Shown one piece after another: positions 34,267 through 43,046 of a DNA stretch of 64,000 bases (position 1 is the first letter of the stretch; every line of letters begins with the position of its first letter). The DNA comes from Leptobacterium flavescens. Lineage in GTDB: Bacteria > Bacteroidota > Bacteroidia > Flavobacteriales > Flavobacteriaceae. The DNA is taken from NCBI RefSeq assembly GCF_010671605.1, contig NZ_JAABOO010000004.1, positions 372,001 to 436,000 of the forward strand, given 5' to 3'. Under the pieces are notes generated by a model, which saw only the letters and a list, made by a program, of their open reading frames with translations, made no database searches and had not been told where the DNA came from. Both the position numbers and the translations under genes were made by a program.

Positions 34267-34388
34267 AATTTGAACTTATTTAGATTTTAGGTTAAAGAAT
34301 ACTGATCTCTGATGATGGCAACTTTATTTTTAAGTATCGGATTGCTTACACTTAAGGAATTAAATCTTCTTTAACCGTTTACTGAAGT

Positions 34389-34454
34389 CAAAATTATAAC
34401 CCGTTAACTCAGCTCACGTATACATTTGTCTGAAGCTTGTATATATTTTCCAGT
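34389..34454 (-). promoter_or_regulatory. AraC-type site and promoter of the SRPBCC-SDR-AraC operon
   Basis: On the minus strand the -7 element is TAATTTTG (34389-34396). On the plus strand GTATACATTT starts at 34418 and GTATATATTT at 34439, 21 bp apart. A gap of exactly 21 bp separates the -7 element from the proximal copy. A near-identical site lies at 36320. Confidence 0.6.
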
Positions 34455-34498
34455 TTTGAGAAGCGGGCTGGGATCGTTTAAAAGTTTTATTACTTAAA

Positions 34499-35533
34499 TC
34501 ACATTAAAATGCCGTTTTTGGCTGTTACCGGAAGCGGTATTTCTTTTTCTTCCAGCATCTCTCTCAGATCAATTTCAATAGTTCGGCATAATGAAAGCAT
34601 GGGAATATCATTAGCCATTCCCTGAAAAGGATTTTCGGAGTAATCGCCGATGACTTCCATCATTACATATGTCCAACTAATTAAGGCTGTAATAGGGATG
34701 GACAACCAGAAGCCCCAATCCCCTAATTTCATTAATTCGGGAATCATGGTAAACGGCAAAAGGAAAACAAAAATTCCAACAAAAACCCGACTCATATTTG
34801 CATAATTACGGGGGAGTGGAAATTTCTTGATGCGTTCGTTTTTCCCCTGAAGGGTATAAAAGCTTTTGAGGACATTTTCCATTTCCATATGGCGAAAATC
34901 GTCAATAAACCCCTCTTCCCGCAGCATTTTTAAATCCCTCGATTGCTGATTGATTATTTGTGTAGCTGTATTGGTATAATTGATCAATCGGTCGTGCTCA
35001 TCTTCTTGCAGGAAGAGTCGTAGTTCGGTTCTGGTTACTTCATCATCTACCAGTCCAATACCAAATTTCTTTTGATAGTGTCTGGCTGTTCTGGCGACGC
35101 GCCCTCCCTGGCTGACATGCTCCCACGGTGTAGCTACCAATAATTGACTACGATGTGCATATAACCATGCTATATGCCTGTGGATTAGCCGCTTCTTGAT
35201 TTGGTGAATTGCCGATTCACTTGCTTCGGATTCTCTGAAAAGATTGGAAATATACCCATCGACCATCATTCCCCAGCTTCGACTGTCATTAACAATACCT
35301 CCCCAGATTTTTCGGGCTTCCCACATACGGTCATAAGCACTATTGTTTTTAAATCCGACATAAAATGCAACGGCAGTACCTATAACAGAAACAGGCAACC
35401 AGGGAAGCGATACAGGAATTATCTCAAAAGCATATAGGAAAGCAATAAAGCCTGCTACAAAAAGTAACCACAAAATATGCTGCCATGTCCAAATGATAAT
35501 TTGTAATGGTGTTATATTCTTATTGACCAACAT
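34499..35533 (-). CDS. Bestrophin-family (UPF0187) anion channel
   Basis: A 344-residue membrane protein. It has the bestrophin-like core: IGTAVAFYVGFKNNSAYDRMWEARKIWGGIVNDSRSW in the second helix region, and LPLPRNYA-type loop KKFPLPRNYANMSRVFVGIFVFLLPF with further helices, ending DYSENPFQGMANDIPMLSLCRTIEIDLREML. Bacterial bestrophins form pentameric ion channels. It follows the NAD(P)-binding gene by 38 bp and probably shares its AraC-controlled transcript. Confidence 0.88.
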   Translation of the reverse strand: MLVNKNITPLQIIIWTWQHILWLLFVAGFIAFLYAFEIIPVSLPWLPVSVIGTAVAFYVGFKNNSAYDRMWEARKIWGGIVNDSRSWGMMVDGYISNLFRESEASESAIHQIKKRLIHRHIAWLYAHRSQLLVATPWEHVSQGGRVARTARHYQKKFGIGLVDDEVTRTELRLFLQEDEHDRLINYTNTATQIINQQSRDLKMLREEGFIDDFRHMEMENVLKSFYTLQGKNERIKKFPLPRNYANMSRVFVGIFVFLLPFTMIPELMKLGDWGFWLSIPITALISWTYVMMEVIGDYSENPFQGMANDIPMLSLCRTIEIDLREMLEEKEIPLPVTAKNGILM

Positions 35534-35571
35534 TTAGATTCAATTTTATTTCATTCACCCTGGAAAGATGT

Positions 35572-36222
35572 TTAAGCATATTCCAGGATATCTCTATTTT
35601 CTAAAATTTCACTTTTCGCACCGTTTAATCCGACTTGAAACATAGCAGCTGCCAGTTCGGTCGACTTAATACTGCTATTAGATCCTGCTAATCTTAGCAA
35701 TGGATAGAGTATTCTTAAGATGCGGTACATTAAATTGGGTTCTTTACGGGGAGTTACCGGATAAATGTATCCCGGCCTGAAAGTGTGAAAGTCCAATCCC
35801 AGTTCAGAGATCAGAATTTCGGCCATCCCTTTATATCTGGCAAAGGAGGCACTACTTTTTTCGGTGCGATCTGCTCCCGCGCCACTTAAAAAACAAAGCC
35901 TGGCATTTGGATTGCCTCTTTTTACAGCTTCTGCAAATGCGATAGCATAGTCAACGGTTATTTCCCTGAATTTTTTGCCAGGTACCTGCCCGGTATAAAC
36001 CCCGATACAGAAAAAGGCAATATCTACGCCATGAAACAGATCTTCCTGCCGGGAGTAATCTGTAAAATCACTGATGATCACTTCGTTTAGCCTGGAATGT
36101 TCCTTGTTCGTTCTTGTACGGGCCAAAGAAGTCACTTCAACAATTTCTGAAGAAGACAGACAGTGTTCCAAAACCAAATTACCTGTCATACCCGACGCAC
36201 CCGCTATAATTACTTTTTTCAT
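35572..36222 (-). CDS. NAD(P)-binding Rossmann protein (atypical SDR)
   Basis: A 216-residue protein opening KKVIIAGASGMTGNLVLEHCL, the GxxGxxG nucleotide loop of atypical SDRs. It continues with DVVFFCIG-like IAFFCIGVYTG, ARLCFLSGAGADR and FHTFRPGYIYPVTPRKEPN. It resembles the HTATIP2/oxidoreductase-like group. The catalytic Tyr-Lys pair is not obvious. A conserved AraC-type site lies about 100 bp upstream. Confidence 0.8.
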   Translation of the reverse strand: MKKVIIAGASGMTGNLVLEHCLSSSEIVEVTSLARTRTNKEHSRLNEVIISDFTDYSRQEDLFHGVDIAFFCIGVYTGQVPGKKFREITVDYAIAFAEAVKRGNPNARLCFLSGAGADRTEKSSASFARYKGMAEILISELGLDFHTFRPGYIYPVTPRKEPNLMYRILRILYPLLRLAGSNSSIKSTELAAAMFQVGLNGAKSEILENRDILEYA

Positions 36223-36290
36223 TTAAAATTGATTAATGTGAAGACAGAGACAAAAACAACCTTTGAATTTTTGCTGACAACTCCATAATA

Positions 36291-36356
36291 CGAAAATAAG
36301 CCGCATTGGTTAGATGAATGTATACATTTTTCGGAAGCTTGTATATATTTTCCAGA
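36291..36356 (-). promoter_or_regulatory. AraC-type site and promoter of the NAD(P)-binding/bestrophin operon
   Basis: The minus-strand element TATTTTCG (36291-36298) is a one-mismatch TAnnTTTG. On the plus strand GTATACATTT starts at 36320 and GTATATATTT at 36341, again 21 bp apart and 21 bp beyond the -7 element. About 30 of 36 bases match the site at 34418. Confidence 0.6.
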
Positions 36357-36402
36357 ATTGTGTCTTTAAGATAAATAAATTAATAAAGATTAAGTTTATT
36401 GG

Positions 36403-36838
36403 AGTGTGGTTGTTGGTTGCTGGTTGCTGGTTGATGGTTGTTGGTTGTTGGTTGTTGGTTGTTGGTTGTTGGTTGATTGTTATTAGCGGTTAGTATTAAG
36501 TATTGAGTACAAAGTATTGAGATATGCTTGTTTGATTTGTTGATTTGGAGATGAGTTGATTAAGGAATTTGGAATTTGGTTGCTGGTTGTTAGCTGTTAG
36601 TTGTTGGATTTGTCATCTCGAGCATCTCGACTGGCGCCTCCGCTAAAGCTTTTGCGGCACGTGGGCGCTCGATACAGGCTAGTCGAAAGGTGGTATTTAA
36701 ACTGAGCATTCAAAATTTGACATTCAACATTCATAATTCCTCAATCGTAAATAGTTTTTTAGCCATTAGCCATTAGCCATTAGCCATTAGCCATTGTTCA
36801 TTGTTCATTGATCATTGTTTATTGTTCAATGTTCATTC
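36403..36838. repeat. Composite intergenic repeat, copy D (longest heptamer run)
   Basis: TTGGTTG heptamers run from about 36406 to 36478. TATTGAGTACAAAGTATTGA and ATTTGGAATTTGG modules follow. Next is an expanded palindromic element (36609-36692) in which CTCGACTGGCGCC pairs with GGGCGC and AGTCGA around a nested CCGCTAAAGC/TTTTGCGG hairpin. Then come the TTTAAACTGAGCATTCAAAA block, six TTAGCCA heptamers (about 36761-36800) and TTCATTG heptamers. Together with the AraC leader it fills the 740-bp gap. No gene is seen. Confidence 0.85.
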
Positions 36839-36860
36839 AAAATCCCTTTTATGAAGATCA

Positions 36861-36965
36861 GTAACAATTAGGATCGGAATAATCTAATTTTTAAATTGCG
36901 TGCATCGATTTGATCAGGTTTTAGCGACTGATCAAAATATACTGTTAGCGACCATATAGCATAAA
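36861..36965 (+). promoter_or_regulatory. Upstream region shared with the YafY gene at 30.5 kb
   Basis: This region aligns with 30385-30497 from GTAACAATTAGGAT to the ATG. It holds a perfect inverted repeat, TTTGATC (36909-36915) and GATCAAA (36930-36936), with a 14-bp spacer. A common upstream regulator could bind both leaders. Confidence 0.6.
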
Positions 36966-37802
36966 ATGGAATTTGAAGAAAAGGTTATAAAATATAAAGA
37001 TCGAATTGTTTTCATTAAACTATCAATGCCTCATTTTGATAGAACTTTGAAGCAATATGTGGAAGATGAGGCATGCTTTATGTTTGTTAACAGGGGAGAG
37101 GTCTCCATTCGCTCTCAGGAAGATTATATTACGCTAAACAGAAATAAGGGCTTACTTGCCAAATGCCTTAATTATTTTTTTGAGCCCAGTGAAGATCAAA
37201 GCAAATGTGATGATGGAATAGAATCGGTCGGAATATTTTTGTATCCGTCATTGGTGGAGGAAGTTTTTGAATTCGATATTTCGAAATCAAATTATTCACT
37301 CGATTTTAACCTTAAACAAATAGAAATTGACAGATTGCTGGAAAATTATCGTGAGAGTATCAATATTCTCCTGGATAATCCTGAGCTGGCAGATGTCCAT
37401 ATGATAAAAACAAAGTTGAAAGAATTTGTTTTGCTGATGACCAAATCGCAACAGGCTCCTTCTCAATTGGATTTTTTGGCCGCTTTGTTCAAGCCCAATG
37501 AGGTAGCCTTTAAATCGACGATCCGTCATAATTTATATGCAAACCTGTCATTGGATGAATTAGCGGCACTTTGCCACCTGAGTACTTCTTCCTTTAAAAG
37601 AAAGTTTAAAGAAGTTTTTAATGATAGCCCCAAAAAGTACATTACAAAAAAGAAAGTCGAAAAAGCAGCTGAATTACTGAAAGCAAATGATCTGCGGATT
37701 TCCGATATCGCATATGACGTCGGATTTGACTCTTTGGCTACTTTTAACCGGAATTTCATCAGTTTGTATGGAAAATCACCTTCGGAATATCGCTTGAGCT
37801 AA
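36966..37802 (+). CDS. AraC-family transcriptional regulator
   Basis: A 278-residue protein with a divergent N-terminal sensing domain and a clear double HTH at 185-278: LSLDELAALCHLSTSSFKRKFKEVFNDSPKKYITKKKVEKA and RISDIAYDVGFDSLATFNRNFISLYGKSPSEYRLS. It is less like the other AraC proteins here. Its stop codon lies inside a 21-bp-spaced direct repeat upstream of the DUF4345-SDR operon, which it presumably activates. Confidence 0.88.
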   Translation: MEFEEKVIKYKDRIVFIKLSMPHFDRTLKQYVEDEACFMFVNRGEVSIRSQEDYITLNRNKGLLAKCLNYFFEPSEDQSKCDDGIESVGIFLYPSLVEEVFEFDISKSNYSLDFNLKQIEIDRLLENYRESINILLDNPELADVHMIKTKLKEFVLLMTKSQQAPSQLDFLAALFKPNEVAFKSTIRHNLYANLSLDELAALCHLSTSSFKRKFKEVFNDSPKKYITKKKVEKAAELLKANDLRISDIAYDVGFDSLATFNRNFISLYGKSPSEYRLS

Positions 37803-37860
37803 AATGAGAAGCCTTTGAGCTGAAACGAGATAATGCACCTTCCTCTTTTCATGACTTTTG
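37794..37860 (+). promoter_or_regulatory. AraC-type direct-repeat site before the DUF4345-SDR operon
   Basis: TTGAGCTAAAATGAGA (37794-37809) and TTGAGCTGAAACGAGA (37815-37830) match at 14 of 16 bases and start exactly 21 bp apart. The likely -7 element GACTTTTG (37853-37860, first base off consensus) follows after 22 bp. The first unit covers the AraC stop codon. Confidence 0.6.
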
Positions 37861-37887
37861 TTCCTGTAAAATTAAAAGAACAAGATC

Positions 37888-38283
37888 ATGAGAAATTCAA
37901 AAGTATTAAAGACCTTTTTGGTAGTTTCGGGATTACTACTCACTTTTATTGGTAGCGCCACACTTTTCATGCCTGTGGAAATGAAGGGCGGTTCCGGAAT
38001 CGATATTACCGGAAATATCAGTGTAATAAACGATGTCAGAGCCTCCAGTGCGTTGTTTCTTGCTATAGCCGTGCTCACAATACTGGGAGCATTCTTAAAA
38101 AAACTGACCTATACATCCTCCCTGGTTTCATCCCTCCTGTTCCTCTCCCTTGGAGTTGGCAGGCTCATTAGTATTCTGGTAGATGGAATGCCCGTAGATG
38201 GCTTGGTTAAAGCTACCGGATTAGAGTTCATTCTCGGGATTACCGGGGCAATTCTCTTTGCAGTATATCGCGACAGAAATTAA
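37888..38283 (+). CDS. DUF4345 domain membrane protein
   Basis: A 131-residue protein with four membrane helices: LKTFLVVSGLLLTFIGSATLFMPVEMKG, SVINDVRASSALFLAIAVLTILGAF, LVSSLLFLSLGVGRLISILVDG and LEFILGITGAILFAVY. It is a paralogue of the protein at 31.3 kb, with the same NEIRS/NDVRAS and VGRxIxIxxDG motifs. It is followed 28 bp later by an SDR gene. Confidence 0.82.
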   Translation: MRNSKVLKTFLVVSGLLLTFIGSATLFMPVEMKGGSGIDITGNISVINDVRASSALFLAIAVLTILGAFLKKLTYTSSLVSSLLFLSLGVGRLISILVDGMPVDGLVKATGLEFILGITGAILFAVYRDRN

Positions 38284-38311
38284 TAAAACTTCATATTTAA
38301 AATAAAGTAGC

Positions 38312-39250
38312 ATGAAAAAATCAAATATTAAAAACAGAGTTATAATGATTACCGGTGCCAATGCAGGTATAGGTAAGGATACTGCCCGTCAACTGGCATT
38401 GTTGAAGGATACGGAAAAGATCTATCTGGCCTGTAGAAACAGGGCAAAGGCTGAAGCCGCAAAAAGATCTTTGGAAGAATCTACAGGGAGAACAATTTTC
38501 GAGATCCTGATCATGGACGTTTCAGATCCCGATTCCGTAAGGAATGCAGTTAAAGATCTGGATGAAACTATAGATGCTTTGATCATGAATGCCGGAGGAA
38601 TAGGAGGTAAAAATCCGGAAAAACTGACAAAAGATGGTGTTACGAACATTACGGCTGTTAACCTCCTGGGGCATGTTGTATTGGTTGATGAATTGCTGAA
38701 AGCAGATAAATTAAAGAATGTAGCACTATTCGCCAGCTCGGAAGCAGCAAGAGGTATTAAACAGACAGGAATGAAACGCCCTGATCTAAAAACTTCATCG
38801 GTAGATGAGTTTATTAAGTTATTTGACGGATCCTTGTTTGAAAATAGTTTTGACCCCATGCAGGTATACGGAGCTATAAAATACGGCGGTACATTATGGA
38901 TGTCGTCTATGGCGAGAAAATATCCTGACATTAAATTCGTAAGTATGAGCCCGGGAGGAACAAGAGGTACGGAAGGATTTAACGATTTGCCGTTTATTAA
39001 ACGGATCATGTTCAAATATGTGGGAATGCCCATCATAATGCCTTTAATGGGTTTATCTCATAGTTTGGAGAAAGGAGCTAAAAGATTTGTTGACGGGATC
39101 AATGATAATTCTTTGGAAAGCGGTGTTTTTTATGCGAGTAAGGAAAATGTACTTGTAGGACCCGTAATAGATCAAAGTACTATTTTCCAAAATTTAAAAA
39201 ACGAGATCTATCAGGACAATGCCTATGAAGCAATTCATAAATTTATCTGA
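38312..39250 (+). CDS. SDR-family oxidoreductase
   Basis: A 312-residue short-chain dehydrogenase: NRVIMITGANAGIGKDTARQLALL, ILIMDVSDPDSVRNAV, DALIMNAGGIGG (replacing NNAG by MNAG), NITAVNLLGHVVLVDELL, and QVYGAIKYGGTLWMSSMARKYP, where YGAIK is the YxxxK catalytic pair. FVSMSPGGTRGTEGF closes the cofactor site. It ends an AraC-controlled operon with DUF4345. A strong terminator follows. Confidence 0.87.
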   Translation: MKKSNIKNRVIMITGANAGIGKDTARQLALLKDTEKIYLACRNRAKAEAAKRSLEESTGRTIFEILIMDVSDPDSVRNAVKDLDETIDALIMNAGGIGGKNPEKLTKDGVTNITAVNLLGHVVLVDELLKADKLKNVALFASSEAARGIKQTGMKRPDLKTSSVDEFIKLFDGSLFENSFDPMQVYGAIKYGGTLWMSSMARKYPDIKFVSMSPGGTRGTEGFNDLPFIKRIMFKYVGMPIIMPLMGLSHSLEKGAKRFVDGINDNSLESGVFYASKENVLVGPVIDQSTIFQNLKNEIYQDNAYEAIHKFI

Positions 39251-39261
39251 TACCTGTCAGG

Positions 39262-39289
39262 CCTGCCTGCTACCAGCAGGCAGGTTTTT
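39262..39289 (+). terminator. Rho-independent terminator of the DUF4345-SDR operon
   Basis: A perfect 10-bp stem, CCTGCCTGCT with AGCAGGCAGG, has an ACC loop and is followed by TTTTT. A second perfect 9-bp hairpin, TCACCTGAT with ATCAGGTGA (39297-39321), lies between it and the convergent MFS gene. Confidence 0.85.
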
Positions 39290-39345
39290 AATTAGATCAC
39301 CTGATTATTTACATCAGGTGAAAAAAGAATGCATATTAAAGCCTG

Positions 39346-40566
39346 CTATTTAGAAAACTCAAAATGAGTACCTGTACTTTCAGTAGCTCTGCAGTATTGA
39401 ACAAACACTATCGATATCAATCCGGTGATAAAGAAACCCGCAAAAAGCGGAAGTGCTGTCGTATCCATAAAACTACCTATAAGTGCAGCTATGGGAACAG
39501 CTATGATGGTGGATACAAAACCACTGATAGCAGATCCGATCCCTGCAATATGCCCCAATGGTTCCATGGCCAGGGCAGATAGGTTCCCGAACAAAAAACC
39601 GAAAGTGAAAAATTGGAGGACAAAGAATCCCAGAAGGGTATAAACACCAGGGTTTGATGAGCTGTAGAACAGAATAAGGTAGACTAATGGAACTAAAGTA
39701 AAAAAAACGGAAGATATAATAACCATTTTTTTCATTCCGTATTTCACTACGTAGGAACCATTCAAAAAGGTAGAAATCCCCACTGTTAAGGCAATTGCCG
39801 CAAATAGGTACGGAAACTCATCTGTCATCCCGTATTGTTCTCCGAATATCTTTTGGGCGGTGGAAAGGAAGACCAGAAAAGAGGCCGTTACAAAACCGAG
39901 AATTAATGTATTGACCACTGCCTGTTTATATTTAAAGAACTCCTTAGTACCCTGTGAAAAGAGTTTGATATTGAACTTTACCTTGTTTTCGGGCTTTAAA
40001 GTCTCTTTTTGCCTGATGGCAAACCATATTACAACTATTACGGAGATTGCGATTTGGGTGTAGAAAATGGATCTCCAGCCCATGGTGTCTAGCAGGAATT
40101 TCCCCAAAGCCGGTGCAATGGCGGGAACCAGGATGAATATAACAGTTACAAAAGACATTATCTTGGCCATATAATCCCCGCTGAAGCTATCCCTTACAAT
40201 AGCAACGCTTATAGTTCGTGGTGCTGAAAGACCTATTCCCTGTAGTATCCTGCCCAATATCATAATTTCCAGACTTGGAGCTGTTGTGCATATGATACTG
40301 GCAATTATAAAAAGGCTAAAACCAAAATAGATGACTGGTTTTCTTCCAAAGCTATCGGATAGAGGCCCCGATAACAACTGGCCAATACCCAGGCCAAGAA
40401 AGATCATGGTAACCAGTAATTGGTTGTCGTTCGTATCGGTGATGCCAATAGTATCACCTATAATACCCAGGGCAGGTAATAGTGCATCTATGGCCAATGC
40501 TACCAGGGACATTAATGAAGCCATCAGGGCAATAAATTCCAATTGTGATTTGCTGTGTTTTTCCAT
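39346..40566 (-). CDS. Bcr/CflA-type MFS drug efflux transporter
   Basis: A 406-residue protein with 12 membrane helices. Motif A reads GIGQLLSGPLSDSFGRKPVIYFG after helix 2. Motif C-like GRILQGIGLSAPRTISVAIVRD follows, as in Bcr/CflA antiporters (DHA1 group). FGNLSALAMEPLGHIAGIGSAISGF occurs in the second half. It exports hydrophobic drugs in exchange for protons in characterised relatives. It lies 98 bp downstream of the MBL genes and may belong to the same AraC-controlled transcript. Confidence 0.88.
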   Translation of the reverse strand: MEKHSKSQLEFIALMASLMSLVALAIDALLPALGIIGDTIGITDTNDNQLLVTMIFLGLGIGQLLSGPLSDSFGRKPVIYFGFSLFIIASIICTTAPSLEIMILGRILQGIGLSAPRTISVAIVRDSFSGDYMAKIMSFVTVIFILVPAIAPALGKFLLDTMGWRSIFYTQIAISVIVVIWFAIRQKETLKPENKVKFNIKLFSQGTKEFFKYKQAVVNTLILGFVTASFLVFLSTAQKIFGEQYGMTDEFPYLFAAIALTVGISTFLNGSYVVKYGMKKMVIISSVFFTLVPLVYLILFYSSSNPGVYTLLGFFVLQFFTFGFLFGNLSALAMEPLGHIAGIGSAISGFVSTIIAVPIAALIGSFMDTTALPLFAGFFITGLISIVFVQYCRATESTGTHFEFSK

Positions 40567-40664
40567 CTTATCTTTTGTATTAATATGGATAAAAGAGTTT
40601 TAAAGGGATCAATAGACTTTCTACTGCCTTTGCTTTTTATTTACTGTTCTCGGAAATTGTTTTT

Positions 40665-41537
40665 CTATCCTCCGTGGATGATGTCGAAAGCCATTTTTTG
40701 TATGTATACCGGAAGGTCGCTATAATTTTCCCAATCCTTGTACTTTGGCATTTTCAAGGTTTCTTTTAATTTGAATATTCCGGGTAATAGCCCATGAGGA
40801 TCATCGCTGTTAAGACTTTGGATCTTTGGGAGCAGTTCACTATAAAGGTCATTGAGAAAAGCGGCCGTGCGCTCCAATGGCTCCGTATCGGTTCTGCTGG
40901 AATGTACATTTACGGCATGGTTGAGGTTCCATGAGACAAGAGTATTCAGAATATGCCGGGTACCCAACAAATTGGTATGACTTAAGAATATTCCGGGATT
41001 CAAACCCTGATCGACATACATATCGGCCGTTACTGCTATTTTTTCTCTTGGAAGGTATATTAGTGCAATTGCAGCTCCGTCACCGGCACCTGGATATTTC
41101 AACTCTACAGTGGTCGTACCCATATCCAGTGTCAGGTTCTGATCAAAAAGGATATCCACCTTGTCCGGGAACATATCCAGCGGATCCAGCCGCTTTAGAT
41201 TCATAACATTCTTCTGTGCAATTATCCGGGCTTCCGTAAATACTTCGGAACCGCCGGTATGATCAAAATGTTCATGAGTCAACACGATTTTGGCGATCGG
41301 TTTATCGGTCAGTTTTTCGATCTCTTTTTTGAGGAGGGTTGCCCTGTGGGTGTTCGCGGGATCGGTTATCAGTACATCATTTTCTCCTTCCACCACCAAA
41401 CTGGTATATCCCAAAAGACTGATAGCATATACATTCTTGTCGAGGTTAAGAACTTTAGCCTGTTGTGCGGAAACGGTAGTGATTACCATTCCCGCTACAA
41501 AAGCTATGATCAGTGATATTCTATTGTATTTCTTCAT
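40665..41537 (-). CDS. Secreted MBL-fold hydrolase
   Basis: A 290-residue protein with signal peptide ending VSAQQ. The complete metal motif THEHFDHTGG is present, followed by GAGDGAAIALIYLPREKIAVTADMYVD (Asp ligand region). It ends LPVYIQKMAFDIIHGG, matching the C-terminus of the neighbouring paralogue. Both probably act in the periplasm. The substrate is unknown, although lactones and esters are common for the fold. It follows the other MBL gene by 12 bp. Confidence 0.85.
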   Translation of the reverse strand: MKKYNRISLIIAFVAGMVITTVSAQQAKVLNLDKNVYAISLLGYTSLVVEGENDVLITDPANTHRATLLKKEIEKLTDKPIAKIVLTHEHFDHTGGSEVFTEARIIAQKNVMNLKRLDPLDMFPDKVDILFDQNLTLDMGTTTVELKYPGAGDGAAIALIYLPREKIAVTADMYVDQGLNPGIFLSHTNLLGTRHILNTLVSWNLNHAVNVHSSRTDTEPLERTAAFLNDLYSELLPKIQSLNSDDPHGLLPGIFKLKETLKMPKYKDWENYSDLPVYIQKMAFDIIHGG

Positions 41538-41549
41538 TTTTTTCAGGCT

Positions 41550-42503
41550 TTAGTTTCCGTGCCAAATTGAATACGCCATACGATCAACATTATCCGGAAG
41601 ATTCTCATAACCTCTCCAGTGTTTAAATTCGGGTAATTCGATTGTATTCCTGAGCTCCTCAACACTTTTACCTTCCTGCAGGCCTGCCCAAACGGCATCA
41701 AACAATGCCTGGTGGAACCTGTAATCTTCTTCAAAGGCCTCCGGTGATGATTTTGGAGAATGAGAACTGATCACGGTATCGAACTCCAGGCCTTTATCAT
41801 ATACAGCTTTGAAAGTGTTTAACTGACCAAGCATATTACGGGCATACTGCCTGTGGTAATCCAACATTGTCCCCGGAAGATGCCAATCTGCTCCCAGTAA
41901 TAAGCCACCGTCCTGTGGCATATGCACAACACTCATACAGAAGCTTTCGTTTGGCCCCAAATAGTGAAGATCTATGTATTTGCCCCCTAATTCGATCCTA
42001 TGGTAATCTCCTTCGTACATTACATCCGGCAGTACAACCCGCTTTTCAAGATCCCTGTTCAATAGATCGGAGCAAAGCTGATGGGTGATAAACTCGGCAC
42101 CTTCTTCCTTGAAGATCTGTCCGCCGCGGGCATGATCAAAATGGTCATGTGTATATACTACTTTTACCACGGGTTTGTCCGTTATCTTCCTGACCTCTGC
42201 CCGCATATCGGCAGCACGTTTCTCATTCACCGGATCCACTACCAGTACTCCTTCATCTGTTACGACCACCAAACTGTTGGTAAAGAACTGGAAGTATTGA
42301 TATACACCGTTCTTTAGCTCTGTCATCATGGGCTGTGCAGGGTCAAAACCCAAACTTTCCTGTGCATCCTTCCCGCTCTTTTCGGCACTTTCTGTTTTTT
42401 CGGTCTTTTTATCGTCTTGATTTGTTTCGTTGGTAGCTCTGTCCTTACAGGAGGATATTGTTACCAACAAGACCATTGTAAATAATGCTGTTAATTTTTT
42501 CAT
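41550..42503 (-). CDS. MBL-fold hydrolase lipoprotein
   Basis: A 317-residue lipoprotein (VTISSC, then a charged Lys/Glu linker of about 30 residues). The fold has THDHFDHARGG (full HxHxDH), then HYLGPNESFCMSVVHMPQDGGLLLGADWHLPG and VISSHSPKSSPEAF. It ends LPDNVDRMAYSIWHGN, parallel to the neighbouring 290-residue paralogue. The pair looks like a tandem duplication in which one copy is membrane-anchored and the other soluble. It is second in the cupin-led operon (11-bp gap). Confidence 0.85.
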   Translation of the reverse strand: MKKLTALFTMVLLVTISSCKDRATNETNQDDKKTEKTESAEKSGKDAQESLGFDPAQPMMTELKNGVYQYFQFFTNSLVVVTDEGVLVVDPVNEKRAADMRAEVRKITDKPVVKVVYTHDHFDHARGGQIFKEEGAEFITHQLCSDLLNRDLEKRVVLPDVMYEGDYHRIELGGKYIDLHYLGPNESFCMSVVHMPQDGGLLLGADWHLPGTMLDYHRQYARNMLGQLNTFKAVYDKGLEFDTVISSHSPKSSPEAFEEDYRFHQALFDAVWAGLQEGKSVEELRNTIELPEFKHWRGYENLPDNVDRMAYSIWHGN

Positions 42504-42514
42504 TGTATCTGTAT

Positions 42515-42985
42515 TTAATGTTTCTGGGTGTATACAACACCGAATTTCTCTTCGATTAATTTCTGGTCTTGCTCTCCGGAGTGATTCTGCCTTGAAGTTT
42601 CGGCAAAAAACTCTTCGGCCCAGTTTCCCGGGAATATGTAGCTGACAAGCCTCGCATTGACTTTTCCATTGTTCTCTATATAATGAGAGGTTCCTCTGGG
42701 ACAGTGAACCGTATCACCAACATTCAAGTCAAACCAATGTTCACCGATCTTTGCCCGGACCGAACCCTCTATGACATGAAAGGTCTGATCTTCCCATTTG
42801 TGGTAATGATCAGGTACAAAACCTTTCGATTCTATAATTCCATCCGTTATCACATATTCGTTATTGGTTTGTTCTGCATTAACAATAATGTTGGTATACT
42901 CACCTTTGGACATCCAATACTTAGGGCTATCGTCTTTTTTACTTATCACCAGAACCTTGTTACTATTCTCTGTACTTCTTGCCAT
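42515..42985 (-). CDS. Cupin domain protein
   Basis: About 156 residues from ATG 42985. The frame extends to 43069, but that would run across the -7 element at 43047. The cupin core reads FVPDHYHKWEDQTFHVIEGSVRAKIGEHWFDLNVGDTVHCPRGTSHYIENNG, with motif 1 (HxH, E) and motif 2 (His) ligands for one metal. It is a single-domain cupin of unknown substrate, first in the operon with two MBL proteins. Confidence 0.85.
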   Translation of the reverse strand: MARSTENSNKVLVISKKDDSPKYWMSKGEYTNIIVNAEQTNNEYVITDGIIESKGFVPDHYHKWEDQTFHVIEGSVRAKIGEHWFDLNVGDTVHCPRGTSHYIENNGKVNARLVSYIFPGNWAEEFFAETSRQNHSGEQDQKLIEEKFGVVYTQKH

Positions 42986-43046
42986 CTTTTTGCCTTTTAG
43001 TTGTGTTGAAAGCGTCTGAAACAGACCTTTCTTTATCATTATGGTA

